Assembly: GCF_900108945.1 (NCBI RefSeq)
Contig: NZ_FNYE01000001.1
Location: 310,001-374,000 of the forward strand
Direction of reading: 5' to 3'
Length of the DNA stretch: 64,000 nucleotides
From: Paraburkholderia diazotrophica
GTDB taxonomy: Bacteria; Pseudomonadota; Gammaproteobacteria; Burkholderiales; Burkholderiaceae
A program made the translations under genes and the position numbers. Of the stretch, positions 52,562 to 62,888 are shown in pieces. Each line of letters begins with the position of its first letter. The first letter of the stretch is position 1. The notes under the pieces are model-generated. The model was given only the letters and a program-made list of their open reading frames with translations. It ran no database searches and was not told the DNA's origin.

Positions 52562-53593
52562 ATGAATACTTCCACGACTACCTCTACATCGTCCGCGTTG
52601 CCGCGTATCGCCGTGCTCGCCACGGGCGGCACGATCGCGGGCGCCGCGCCCGACGCGACCAATACGTCGGGCTATCAGGCGGGCGTCGTCGGCGTCGGGC
52701 AACTGCTTGCGGCCGTGCCGTCGCTGGCGACGGTCGCGAACGTGCAGGCCGAGCAGGTCGCGAGCGTCGACAGCAAGGACATGGCGCTCGCGCTGTGGAC
52801 GACGCTCTCGCAGCGCGTCGACACGCTGCTGGCGTCCGGCGAGATCGACGGCGTCGTCATCACGCACGGCACCGACACGCTCGAAGAAACCGCGTACCTG
52901 CTGCACCTCACTGTGAAGAGCAGCAAGCCCGTCGTGCTGACGGCGGCGATGCGGCCATCGTCGGCGTTGTCGGCCGATGGTCCGCTGAATCTGCTCAACG
53001 CGGTGACGGTCGCGGGTAGCGCGCAGGCCAAAGGGCAGGGCGTGCTCGTCGCGTTCAACAACCGCATCCATAGCGCGCGCGATGTCGTGAAGACGAGCAC
53101 GTATGCCGTCGATGCGTTTCACTCGCCGGAAATAGGCGCGCTCGGCTGGGTGCAGGATGGACGCGTCGAGTTTCAGCGTGCCGTCGTGCGGCCGCATACG
53201 ACGGCGACGCCTTTCGCGATCGCATCGATCGGCGCGCAATGGCCCGACGTCGAAGTCGTGACGAGCTATGCGGGCGCGTCGCGCGTCGCCGTCGATGCGC
53301 TCGTCGCTGCGGGCGTGAAGGGCATCGTCGTGGCGGGCACGGGCAACGGCTCGATCCATGCGACTTTGCAGACGGCGCTCGCCGAGGCCGCCGCAAAAGG
53401 CGTTGCGATCGTGCGCTCGTCGCGCGTCGGCTCGGGGCACGTGATGCGCAACGGCGCCGCGTCCGACGATGCGCTCGGCTTCGTGACGGCAGGCACGCTC
53501 AACCCATACAAGGCGCGCGTGCTGCTGATGCTCGCGCTAGCGAGCGGGCACACGACGCCGGCTGCATTGCAGAACGTGTTCGACACTTACTGA
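52562..53593 (+). CDS. ansB: L-asparaginase (type II family)
   Basis: 343 residues from ATG 52562; frame is open upstream. Catalytic motifs ATGGTIAG (20-27, Thr21/Thr24) and THGTDTLEET (101-110, Thr101, Asp105) with TGNGSIHA are intact. It hydrolyses asparagine to aspartate and ammonia. There is no signal peptide, so it is likely cytoplasmic despite type II similarity; the start could be re-examined. The symbol is by family. Confidence 0.88.
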   Translation: MNTSTTTSTSSALPRIAVLATGGTIAGAAPDATNTSGYQAGVVGVGQLLAAVPSLATVANVQAEQVASVDSKDMALALWTTLSQRVDTLLASGEIDGVVITHGTDTLEETAYLLHLTVKSSKPVVLTAAMRPSSALSADGPLNLLNAVTVAGSAQAKGQGVLVAFNNRIHSARDVVKTSTYAVDAFHSPEIGALGWVQDGRVEFQRAVVRPHTTATPFAIASIGAQWPDVEVVTSYAGASRVAVDALVAAGVKGIVVAGTGNGSIHATLQTALAEAAAKGVAIVRSSRVGSGHVMRNGAASDDALGFVTAGTLNPYKARVLLMLALASGHTTPAALQNVFDTY

Positions 53594-53905
53594 GCCGTCG
53601 TACGCGAAGGCAGCCGGCTACATTGCGTGTCGCTTTCCGTCAGCCTTGTTGCGTTCATCATTCGCATCTGCCGCGACGTCAGCACCGTCGCGCGCTTTTA
53701 CCTTCACGCTCCCACAAGCTACGTAATCTGTGTCGACGATGACCCTGGTCACGTCGATGCCGGCCGCCATTCGTTCCTACGTTTGCTTCAACATCGCCTA
53801 TAACAGTCAATATCCAGACGATTGAGGTACGCAACCTTCATCACCTGAAGCGCCCGAAACGTTCATGTCTTTCCAGTAGTTGCAATTCCAACTAACGGCA
53901 TCACG
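53594..53905. other. 312-base gap, no gene seen
   Basis: Between the asparaginase and dehydrogenase genes no gene or strong terminator is apparent. The final 100 bases are less GC-rich and may hold the promoter of the dehydrogenase, but no good -35/-10 pair is seen. Confidence 0.4.
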
Positions 53906-53923
53906 ATGAGTGGAGACATCACG

Positions 53924-55186
53924 ATGAACGCAATTCCGAGGCTTCTGCCGCTCGTCGTCAGTGCGGCGCTCGCGGTCCTTCCGGCTGCGCAGGCGGCTCA
54001 GGATAACGTCCAGGCGTTGTCGGACTTCAAGACGACGGGCAATACCAAGCCGGCCGAAGTCGTGCCGCAGACAGGCGCGCGCGCCGAAGCGCTACGCGAG
54101 AACCTGAAGGCGATCAAGCTGCCGCCCGGCTTCAGGATCGAGCTGTATGCCGTCGTGCCCGAGGCGCGCGCGATGGCGATCGAGCCGTCGACGGGCGTGG
54201 TCTTCGTCGGTACGTACAAGGATCACGTGTGGCAGGTGACGGACCGCACGAAGCGGCGCGTCGCGGACGATGTCGTGCAATTCGCCAGTTCCGTGAACTT
54301 CAAGGTGCCCAACGGCGTGTGCTTCTCGGCAGATGGCGTGCTGTACATCGTCGAGCAGAACCGCGTGCTGGGATTTCCCGCCGCGCAGTTCTTCGGCGAA
54401 CGCGGGCCCGACGTCGCGGCCGCCGTCGTCGTGCCGCAAGGCAAGCTGATCCCGACGCAGTTCGAAAGCTTCAACCACGGCGCGCGCTACTGCCGCGTCG
54501 GGCCGGACAAGAAGCTCTATATCGCGCTGGGCCAGCCGTGGAACGTGCCGCCGAAGGACAAGCTCGCCGAGGTCGACAGGAACGGTCTGGCAGGCATCAT
54601 CCGCATGGACCAGAACGGCAAGAACCGCGAGATCTATGCGCACGGCGTGCGCAATTCGGTGGGTCTCGATTTCAGCCCTAAAGACAAGACGCTCTGGTTC
54701 ACCGACAACCAGGTGGACGGCATGGGCGACGACACCCCGCCTGGCGAACTCAATCACGCGACGAAGGCAGGCGAGAACTTCGGCTTCCCCTGGTACGGCG
54801 GCGGCAAGGTGCGCACGGAAGAGTACAGGAAGGACACGCCGCCCGCAGGCGTCGTGTTCCCCGTCGTCGAATACGCGGCGCACGCGGCTGACCTCGGCAT
54901 GACGTTCTATACGGGCAAGATGTTCCCGACGAAGTACCAGGGCGGCATCTTCGATGCCGAGCACGGTTCATGGAATCGCACGAAGCCGGTCGGTGCGCGC
55001 ATCATGTTCACGGCTGTCAAGGATGACGGCAGCGTCGGCGAGACGGAGGTGTTTGCGCAAGGCTGGCTCACGCCGAACGGCGAGTACATGGGGCGTCCCG
55101 TCGATGTGCAGCAGTTGCCGGATGGATCGCTGCTCGTATCCGACGACTACGCGGGCGCGATCTATCGGATTTCGTACGCGAAGTGA
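53924..55186 (+). CDS. Periplasmic PQQ-type sugar dehydrogenase, sorbosone dehydrogenase-like
   Basis: 420 residues from ATG 53924 (GGAG nine bases upstream); ATG 53906 gives six more. Signal peptide MNAIPRLLPLVVSAALAVLP with cleavage near AQA. The beta-propeller shows LPPGFRIELYAVVPEARAMA, FNHGARYCRVGPDKKLYIAL, GVRNSVGLDF and APKDK-like repeats with WFTDNQVDGMGDDTPPGELN. It is in the soluble glucose/sorbosone dehydrogenase group using PQQ. Substrate not known. Confidence 0.82.
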   Translation: MNAIPRLLPLVVSAALAVLPAAQAAQDNVQALSDFKTTGNTKPAEVVPQTGARAEALRENLKAIKLPPGFRIELYAVVPEARAMAIEPSTGVVFVGTYKDHVWQVTDRTKRRVADDVVQFASSVNFKVPNGVCFSADGVLYIVEQNRVLGFPAAQFFGERGPDVAAAVVVPQGKLIPTQFESFNHGARYCRVGPDKKLYIALGQPWNVPPKDKLAEVDRNGLAGIIRMDQNGKNREIYAHGVRNSVGLDFSPKDKTLWFTDNQVDGMGDDTPPGELNHATKAGENFGFPWYGGGKVRTEEYRKDTPPAGVVFPVVEYAAHAADLGMTFYTGKMFPTKYQGGIFDAEHGSWNRTKPVGARIMFTAVKDDGSVGETEVFAQGWLTPNGEYMGRPVDVQQLPDGSLLVSDDYAGAIYRISYAK

Positions 55187-55235
55187 AGGCCCCAGCCATT
55201 CACCCGCATCCAGTGCGACGGTCAATCCGATAACA

Positions 55236-55287
55236 ACAACCGGCTCGATAACGGTCACGACAACCCGCACGACAACCGGTTCGATAA
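55236..55287. repeat. Direct repeat in the gap after the dehydrogenase
   Basis: ACAACCGGCTCGATAA (55,236-55,251) and ACAACCGGTTCGATAA (55,272-55,287) differ by one base and are 36 bases apart. Related CACGACAACC pieces lie between. The 327-base gap 55,187-55,513 otherwise shows no gene. Confidence 0.55.
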
Positions 55288-55513
55288 TCCGACAGCAGGA
55301 CACCCGACGATGACGTCTGACCGACCAAGGCTTCCCCGGCATCGCCGGGTGCCGCTGCGGACCCCACTTGCCGCCCTCAGCCCAGAGCGGCTTGATTTGC
55401 CCGATCCGATGCGTGCCGCGCGCCGGACCGGGCGCCCCACCAGTGCGCTGCCGTGAATATCGACACGGCAGCTTGTGTTGCCTGCTTCTACCCGGTAAAG
55501 GAGGCCCTGAAAC

Positions 55514-56422
55514 TCAGGCCGCTTTCTGATCGGCAGCGGGTGCCTGCGCGACTTCGAAGTTCGCCATGATTTCGAGCGCGCGGACCATCGCCGAGTGATC
55601 CCATGCCTTGCCGCCGTTCGCCGCGCACACGCTGAAGAGTTGCTGTGCGCTCGCCGTGTGCGGCAATGCGATGCCCAGCTTGCGCGCGCCGTCGAGCGCG
55701 AGGTTCAGGTCCTTCTGGTGCAGCTCGATGCGGAAGCCCGGATTGAACGTGCGCTTCGTCATGCGCTCGCCGTGCACTTCGAGAATACGCGACGACGCGA
55801 AGCCGCCCATCAGTGCCTTGCGCACGCGCTCCGGATCGGCGCCCGAACGCGCGGCAAACAGCAGCGCTTCCGCGACGGCTTCGATGTTCAGTGCGACGAT
55901 GATCTGGTTCGCGACCTTGCAGGTCTGGCCCGCGCCGTTGTCGCCGATCAGCGAGACGTTCTTGCCCATCAGGTCGAAGAGCGGCTTAGCCAGATCGAAG
56001 GCCTTTTCCGGGCCGCCGACCATGATTGTCAGCGTCGCATCGCGCGCGCCGATTTCGCCGCCGGATACGGGCGCATCCAGATAGTCGCCGCCCAGTTCGT
56101 TGATCTTCTTCGCGAACGCCTGCGTGTCGAGCGGAGAGATCGAGCTCATGTCGATCACGAGCTTGCCCTTCGACAGACCCTTCGCGACGCCGTCATCGGC
56201 GAACAGCACGTTCGCGACGTCGGGCGTGTCCGGCACCATGACCACGACGATGTCGGCAGCCTGCGCCACAGCCGTCGAATCGGCGACGACCGTGGTGGTT
56301 TTGGCGAGATCTTCCGGCACCGGGTACGCGCCGTTGACGAACAGCGAATGGCCGCCCTTGATGAGGTTGCGCGCCATGTGCGAGCCCATGATGCCGAGGC
56401 CGATGAATCCGATCTTTGCCAT
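55514..56422 (-). CDS. glxR: 2-hydroxy-3-oxopropionate reductase (tartronate semialdehyde reductase)
   Basis: 302 residues. The NAD-binding motif GFIGLGIMGSHMARNL (4-19), DAPVSGGEIGARDATLTIMV and the dehydrogenase signature with GQTCKVANQIIVALNIEAVA are typical of GlxR/GarR. It reduces tartronate semialdehyde to D-glycerate, the last step of the operon pathway. It lies 103 bases after hyi on the same strand. Confidence 0.93.
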   Translation of the reverse strand: MAKIGFIGLGIMGSHMARNLIKGGHSLFVNGAYPVPEDLAKTTTVVADSTAVAQAADIVVVMVPDTPDVANVLFADDGVAKGLSKGKLVIDMSSISPLDTQAFAKKINELGGDYLDAPVSGGEIGARDATLTIMVGGPEKAFDLAKPLFDLMGKNVSLIGDNGAGQTCKVANQIIVALNIEAVAEALLFAARSGADPERVRKALMGGFASSRILEVHGERMTKRTFNPGFRIELHQKDLNLALDGARKLGIALPHTASAQQLFSVCAANGGKAWDHSAMVRALEIMANFEVAQAPAADQKAA

Positions 56423-56525
56423 TGAATAAGTCTCCAGAAATGAGGTTCGAAAAATGTGCTCGTGTGCTGACGGATCGGGCCGTGATTTCAGGCCGTGATT
56501 CAGGCCGCGATCTCAGTCCGCCATC

Positions 56526-57326
56526 TCACGCGGACGCATGCGCGCGCTTCACGCCCGCGACGCTTTCCAGCCAGCCGAGGCCTTCCGTGGTCGTCGTGCG
56601 CGGCTTGTACTCACAGCCGACGTAGCCCTGATAGCCGAGCGAATCGAGCAGATTGAACAGGAACCGATAGTTGATTTCGCCCGTGCCCGGCTCGTTGCGG
56701 CCCGGGTTGTCGGCGAGCTGGATGTGGGCGATGCGCGCGAAGTGCTTTTTGATCGTCGCGGCGAGTTCGCCTTCCATCCGTTGCATGTGATAGATGTCGT
56801 ATTGCAGGAACAGGTTGTCGGAGCCGACGGTGTCGATCACGTCGAGCGTTTGCGCCGAGCGGTTCAGCGCGAAGCCCGGAATGTCGTACGAGTTGCACGG
56901 CTCGACGAGCAGCCTGATGCCTTCCTTCTTGAGCTCGGCAGCGGCAAAGCGCAGGTTGTCGACGATCGTCGCGCGCGCCTTGTCGGCATCGATGCCCTTC
57001 GGGATGCCGACGAGGCAGTTCAGTTGCGGCACCTTCAGCGCTTTCGCGTATTCGATCGCGCGGCCCACGCCTTCCTGGAACTCGCCGACGCGGTCCGGCA
57101 GCGAAGCGATGCCACGCTCGCCCGCTTCCCAGTTGCCCGCGGGCAGGTTGTGCAGCACGAGCTTCAGCTTGTTCTGCGCGAGACGCTCCGACAGTTCGTT
57201 GATCTGATACGGGTAGGGAAACAGAAATTCGACAGCGTCGAAGCCCGCATCCGCAGCCGCGGCAAAGCGGTCGAGGAACGGCACTTCGTTGAACAGCATC
57301 GTGAGATTGGCGGCAAATTTCGGCAT
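56526..57326 (-). CDS. hyi: Hydroxypyruvate isomerase
   Basis: 266 residues, a TIM barrel of the AP-endonuclease 2/Hyi group. MPKFAANLTMLFNEVPFLDR, KLVLHNLPAGNWEAGERG, LVEPCNSYDIPGFAL and HIQLADNPGRNEPGTGEINY are Hyi signatures. It interconverts hydroxypyruvate and tartronate semialdehyde in glyoxylate use. It lies between gcl and glxR, 114 bases after gcl. Confidence 0.93.
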   Translation of the reverse strand: MPKFAANLTMLFNEVPFLDRFAAAADAGFDAVEFLFPYPYQINELSERLAQNKLKLVLHNLPAGNWEAGERGIASLPDRVGEFQEGVGRAIEYAKALKVPQLNCLVGIPKGIDADKARATIVDNLRFAAAELKKEGIRLLVEPCNSYDIPGFALNRSAQTLDVIDTVGSDNLFLQYDIYHMQRMEGELAATIKKHFARIAHIQLADNPGRNEPGTGEINYRFLFNLLDSLGYQGYVGCEYKPRTTTTEGLGWLESVAGVKRAHASA

Positions 57327-57440
57327 GTTGCTTTTCTCTCTGGTCGGTCAAATTGAACAACGTGGTGCAGACGGACGCGCTTCGTTCGAAGCGCATCCAT
57401 CCAGGTGAAGCGGATACAGCGAGTACGGTGGAGGCAGCGA

Positions 57441-59216
<1,776 letters not shown>

Positions 59217-59401
59217 GTGTGTCTCCTGAAGTCTGTCTTGCCGATGTGTCAAAGGGTGTTGGGCACACTTTAAGACTGCATCCAAGGTTTGATAAGATCA
59301 TCCACGGTCGCTTATTCCAAAACAAAAAGTATGGAATGTAGACGAGGCGCCACTCGCGGGGCGGTGCCGGGAAATGGCCGTGGCACGGGCTCGCGGCCCG
59401 G

Positions 59402-59546
59402 GTTGCGTGGGGCCGGAGTAAGCGCTGAAGCGCCAACTCCGCCGACTCGCGTTGCGTGGGGCCGGAGTAAGCGCTGAAGCGCTAACTCTGGCCGACTCGC
59501 GTTGCGTGGGGTCGGAGTAAGCGCTGAAGCGCTAACTCCGGCCGAC
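59402..59546. repeat. Three 49-50 base palindromic repeats
   Basis: Units begin at 59,402, 59,451 and 59,501 with GTTGCGTGGGG. Each holds a near-perfect hairpin, GCCGGAGT-A-AGCGCT-GA-AGCGCT-A-ACTCCGGC, with small changes per copy. The array fills the region between the gcl operon and the LysR gene and ends at the LysR ribosome binding site. REP-like or promoter-associated. Confidence 0.8.
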
Positions 59547-59557
59547 AGGAGACGAGA

Positions 59558-60466
59558 ATGGACCGCTTCAAACAGATCGAAACGTTCGTGCGCGTCGCGG
59601 ACGCGGGCAGCCTCGCGTCGGCGGCGCTCGAAGAGGGTGTGTCGCCCGTGATTCTCGGGCGGCGCATCGACGCGCTCGAAAAGCGGCTCGGCGTGAAGCT
59701 GATGTACCGCTCGACGCGGCGGCTCGTCGTCAGCGAAGAGGGCGCCGCATTTCTCGAGCGTTGCCGGGGACTGCTCAGCGAATGGGATCAGGCGGAAAAC
59801 GAGCTGATGGCGGGGCGGCGCTCGGTGAACGGGCATCTGATCGTGTCGGCGCCCGCCGCGTTCGGACGAAAGCACGTCGCGCCGCTCGCGCCGGAATTCC
59901 TCAAGGACAAGCCGGAACTGCAGGTTTCGTTCAATCTCACCGACCGTGTGGTCGATCTGGTGCGGGAGGGCTATGACCTGTCGATCCGCATCGGCGGCGC
60001 CGTCGATCCGAACTTCGTCGCCGTGAAGCTCGCGACGAACCGGCGCGTGGTGTGCGGCACGCCCGAATACTTCCGCAAGCACGGCAAGCCGAAGACGCTC
60101 GAAGACCTGCCGAAGCACAACTGTCTCGCGTTCAACCTGCAGGGCGGCCAGAACCGTGGCTGGTATTTCCGGCGCAACGGCAAGCTGACGACGGTGCGCG
60201 TCGGCGGCACGCTCGATTGCAACGACGGCGAACTGCTGCACCGCTGGGTGTCGGAAGGACTTGGGCTCGGCTGGCGCTCGACGTGGGAAATCGATCAGCA
60301 GCTCGCGCGCGGCGAACTCGAAACCGTGCTCGACGAATACGCGCTGCCCGATTACGACATCCTCGCCGTGTATCCGCAGCAGCGCTACGTGCCCGCGAAA
60401 GTGCGCTACTTCATCGACTATCTGAAAGAGGTGTACGCGCGGCCCGACTACTGGGCGAATGCGTAG
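59558..60466 (+). CDS. LysR-type transcriptional regulator
   Basis: 302 residues with AGGAG before ATG 59558. HTH FVRVADAGSLASAALEEGVS and PVILGRRIDALEKRLGVKLM (1-60), and effector domain with FNLTDRVVDLVREGYDLSIR IG-type motif. It is divergent from gcl-hyi-glxR and so may control that operon, but no evidence for the effector exists. Its end runs into a 13-base tandem repeat. Confidence 0.88.
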   Translation: MDRFKQIETFVRVADAGSLASAALEEGVSPVILGRRIDALEKRLGVKLMYRSTRRLVVSEEGAAFLERCRGLLSEWDQAENELMAGRRSVNGHLIVSAPAAFGRKHVAPLAPEFLKDKPELQVSFNLTDRVVDLVREGYDLSIRIGGAVDPNFVAVKLATNRRVVCGTPEYFRKHGKPKTLEDLPKHNCLAFNLQGGQNRGWYFRRNGKLTTVRVGGTLDCNDGELLHRWVSEGLGLGWRSTWEIDQQLARGELETVLDEYALPDYDILAVYPQQRYVPAKVRYFIDYLKEVYARPDYWANA

Positions 60467-60469
60467 GGG

Positions 60470-60558
60470 CAACGCGCGGCACCAACGCGTGGCACAACGC
60501 GTGGCACCAACGCGCGGCACCAACGCGTGGCACCAACGCGTAGGGCCAACGCATCGCG
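60470..60558. repeat. Seven 12-13 base tandem repeats
   Basis: Units of CAACGCGTGGCAC with variants (CAACGCGCGGCAC, CAACGCGTAGGGC, CAACGCATCGCG) run from 60,470 to 60,558, directly after the LysR stop and up to the stop of the cupredoxin gene on the other strand. They may expand by slippage and form structured 3' ends. Confidence 0.75.
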
Positions 60559-60560
60559 CG

Positions 60561-60938
60561 CTAGCCGACGACGATCATCCCGTTCATCGTCTCGTGTCCC
60601 GATCCGCAGAAGATATCGCACAGAAAATCGACGTTGCCCGCCGGTCCCGCCTGCGCCGGCACACGTACGACGGCGCCCGGCGGCACGTCGGCGCGCACGT
60701 TGTACTGCGGGATCGAGAAACCCATAACCGTATCCTGCGCGGTCAGCTCGAACACGACCTTCTCATTGGGCGCGAGCTTGATCTGATTGGGCGTGAAGAC
60801 GAATCTGCGCGCGTGAATCCTGATCACGCGCGGCTCGGCGGCCTGGGCGTCGAAACGGCCCGAGACGGCGAGCGCCACGCCCATGCCGATCAGCGTGAAG
60901 AGTCGCCGTCGTTTCCTGTCGATGGCAAGCGATTGCAT
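60561..60938 (-). CDS. Exported cupredoxin, CuA-like with a missing His
   Basis: 125 residues. A signal peptide (RRRLFTLIGMGVALAVSGRF, cleavage near AQA). The end CDIFCGSGHETM gives Cys107, Cys111, His115 and Met118 in the CuA spacing of cytochrome oxidase II. The first His ligand (as in VIHSF of oxidase) is replaced by VMGFS (71-75). It could bind one copper or act as copper chaperone or stress electron carrier. It follows the metallophosphoesterase gene by 13 bases. Confidence 0.8.
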   Translation of the reverse strand: MQSLAIDRKRRRLFTLIGMGVALAVSGRFDAQAAEPRVIRIHARRFVFTPNQIKLAPNEKVVFELTAQDTVMGFSIPQYNVRADVPPGAVVRVPAQAGPAGNVDFLCDIFCGSGHETMNGMIVVG

Positions 60939-60951
60939 GGTGGTCTCCTCT

Positions 60952-61863
60952 TTATGCCGTCTTGATGGGCATCTCGTTGAGCGCGAGCGCGCCGGATTGC
61001 GGCGCCACTTCCACGCGCCGCCAGCCCAGCCCGTGATACGGCTCCGACGCGTCCCACGGCACGGGCAGCTTTTTCGCTTGAGACATCGCGGGCGGCAGCG
61101 GGAACATCAGCGAGCGCGCCGCGTGATGCGCGATGCCGCCTGTCATCATGTGATGCTCCTGATGGATGTGCCCGTAGAACACGGTCACGTACTTGCGCCG
61201 GCTCAGCACATCGATCACCTGCGCGCCGTCACGCGTCGCCCAGTCCCATTGCGGCGCGAGATCGAAGAGCGGCCGGTGCGTGAAGAGCACGATGCGCGCG
61301 TCCTGCGGCTGGCGGTCGAGATCGGCGGCGAGCCACGCGATCTGTTCCGCGCCGACGCGGCCCGCCGGGTCCGACACGTTGTCGAGCGTGATGAAGTGCA
61401 CGCCCTTGTGATCGAATGTGTAGTGCGTCTGCCCGAAATGCTCCTTGTACGCGGCGCCCGCATCAAGGCTCGCGTCGTGTTCGCCCGGCATCAGATAGAG
61501 CGGCTTCACCTTCAATTGCGCGACGATCTGCTGGAACTGGCGCATGCGCTCGTGGCGCACGGCGGGGTCGTCGGTGGTGTGGGTGAGATCGCCTGTGAAG
61601 ATCACGAAATCGGGCGGCGCGGGCAGCGCGTTCACGGCAGCGATCGCCTTGGGCAGCGTGCCCTTCGGATCGGGGTTGACGCCGGGGCCTTCGAAACCCC
61701 AGTGGGCGTCGGAAAGCTGGACGAAGTAGAAATCGTCGTCGCGCCCGTAGGTGAAGCCGGGCAGCGCCGATGCGAATGCCGCGCCGCCGACGGCCGCAAG
61801 CCGCAGGAAATCACGCCGGCTCAAGCCTTCCCGCCGGTTTGGGTCTTTCAGATCGTTTTGCAT
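60952..61863 (-). CDS. Tat-exported metallophosphoesterase
   Basis: 303 residues. Tat signal SRRDFLRLAAVGGAAF (15-30). Metallophosphoesterase motifs: QLSDAHWG, FTGDLTH, LMPGEHDASLD, FTHRPLFD and FYGHIHQEHH. It is likely periplasmic, folded with metals before export. It is first in an operon with the cupredoxin, divergent from the ECF sigma gene; a matching ECF-type promoter lies upstream. The substrate is unknown. Confidence 0.85.
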   Translation of the reverse strand: MQNDLKDPNRREGLSRRDFLRLAAVGGAAFASALPGFTYGRDDDFYFVQLSDAHWGFEGPGVNPDPKGTLPKAIAAVNALPAPPDFVIFTGDLTHTTDDPAVRHERMRQFQQIVAQLKVKPLYLMPGEHDASLDAGAAYKEHFGQTHYTFDHKGVHFITLDNVSDPAGRVGAEQIAWLAADLDRQPQDARIVLFTHRPLFDLAPQWDWATRDGAQVIDVLSRRKYVTVFYGHIHQEHHMMTGGIAHHAARSLMFPLPPAMSQAKKLPVPWDASEPYHGLGWRRVEVAPQSGALALNEMPIKTA

Positions 61864-61893
61864 GGGGAACCTCGTGAGTTAGGGACTCGTCTG

Positions 61894-61923
61894 CTGTACC
61901 GCGCGGCACCGCTTTCTATTCCC
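61894..61923 (-). promoter_or_regulatory. ECF-type promoter of the phosphoesterase operon
   Basis: On the minus strand GGGAATA (61,923-61,917), 17 bases, then GTACAG (61,899-61,894). It matches the promoter of the sigma gene in the other direction and lies about 30 bases before the ATG. Confidence 0.65.
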
Positions 61924-61969
61924 GGTTTCATTTTTTTCGGCGCGCGAAAAAAGCCAGGAATCAAAAGCC

Positions 61970-61999
61970 GGGAATAAACTGGACTGGAGACGGGTATTG
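61970..61999 (+). promoter_or_regulatory. ECF-type promoter of the sigma gene
   Basis: GGGAATA (61,970-61,976), 17 bases, GTATTG (61,994-61,999), followed by GGAGGG and GTG 62034. The -35 elements of both promoters form the inverted repeat TATTCCCGG/CCGGGAATA. Fits autoregulation by the ECF sigma. Confidence 0.65.
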
Positions 62000-62033
62000 C
62001 AGCCGTGAGGTCTGGGCGAGCCTGGAGGGATCG

Positions 62034-62888
62034 GTGACTGAGACGGAAAAACCTGCTGCCGCAGGCGATGCCGGCGATACATGTGACGCGGGCGCCGAGG
62101 CGGCGCGCAGTCTGCGCTTTCAGCAGATGGCGCTGCCGCATCTCGATGCCGCGTACAACCTGGCGCGCTGGCTATGCGGCAACCCGAACGACGCCGATGA
62201 CGTCGTCCAGGAAGCGTTCATGCGCGCGTTCCGCTTCTTCGACACGTTCCACGGCGAGACGGCGCGGCCGTGGCTGCTCGCGATCGTGCGGCGCACCTGG
62301 TACACGGAATGGCGGCGGCGCTCGGGCGTGCACGCGACGGTCGAATTCGACGAGAACCTCGACGACGAGACGTTCGAGGGCTGGAGCGCGAACTCGCCCG
62401 ATCCGGAAACGCTGATGATCCGCGACGAGGACACGCGGCTCGTGCACGAAGCGCTCGAGCAGTTGTCCGTCGAATATCGCGAGGTGCTGATCTTGCGCGA
62501 ACTGGAGGAGTTGAGTTACCGCGAGATCGCGACGATTGCGGACTTGCCCGTGGGCACCGTGATGTCGCGGCTCGCGCGAGGGCGTCGAAAGCTCGCGACG
62601 GTGTTGACGTCGTTGCTCGCGCAGGGCAGCGCGCGGACGGCAAGCGGCGCGCGCGGGGGCGGCGCCGCGCGGCGTACGCCCGACGGCGCCGGCGATGTGC
62701 CGGGGGCGCGGCCCGCGCTGCGCTCGTCGGCTCAGCCGGCGGGGCCGGCGGGCCTGGCGGGTCTGGCACAGGGCGGCGCTTCTGCCGGTGCGCCCGACGG
62801 TCCGCGCAAAACCGAAAGCGGCTGGTTGCCGCACGCTCCCGGCGCGTTGCCGGGCGGAATCGCAAAGGAGGCGCCAGATGGACTGTAA
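62034..62888 (+). CDS. ECF sigma factor
   Basis: 284 residues from GTG 62034 with GGAGGG upstream. Sigma region 2: LDAAYNLARWLCGNPNDADD and VVQEAFMRAFRFFDTF (about 37-75); region 4: LSVEYREVLILRELEELSYR and EIATIADLPVGTVMSRLARG (about 140-185). A low-complexity Ala/Gly/Pro/Arg tail of about 90 residues follows, unusual for the family. Its stop overlaps the anti-sigma gene. It probably drives the divergent phosphoesterase operon. Confidence 0.88.
   Translation: MTETEKPAAAGDAGDTCDAGAEAARSLRFQQMALPHLDAAYNLARWLCGNPNDADDVVQEAFMRAFRFFDTFHGETARPWLLAIVRRTWYTEWRRRSGVHATVEFDENLDDETFEGWSANSPDPETLMIRDEDTRLVHEALEQLSVEYREVLILRELEELSYREIATIADLPVGTVMSRLARGRRKLATVLTSLLAQGSARTASGARGGGAARRTPDGAGDVPGARPALRSSAQPAGPAGLAGLAQGGASAGAPDGPRKTESGWLPHAPGALPGGIAKEAPDGL

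Noticed and set aside
60470..60558. Possible CRISPR array
   Set aside because: Units are contiguous 12-13-mers without spacers, and no cas genes are present.
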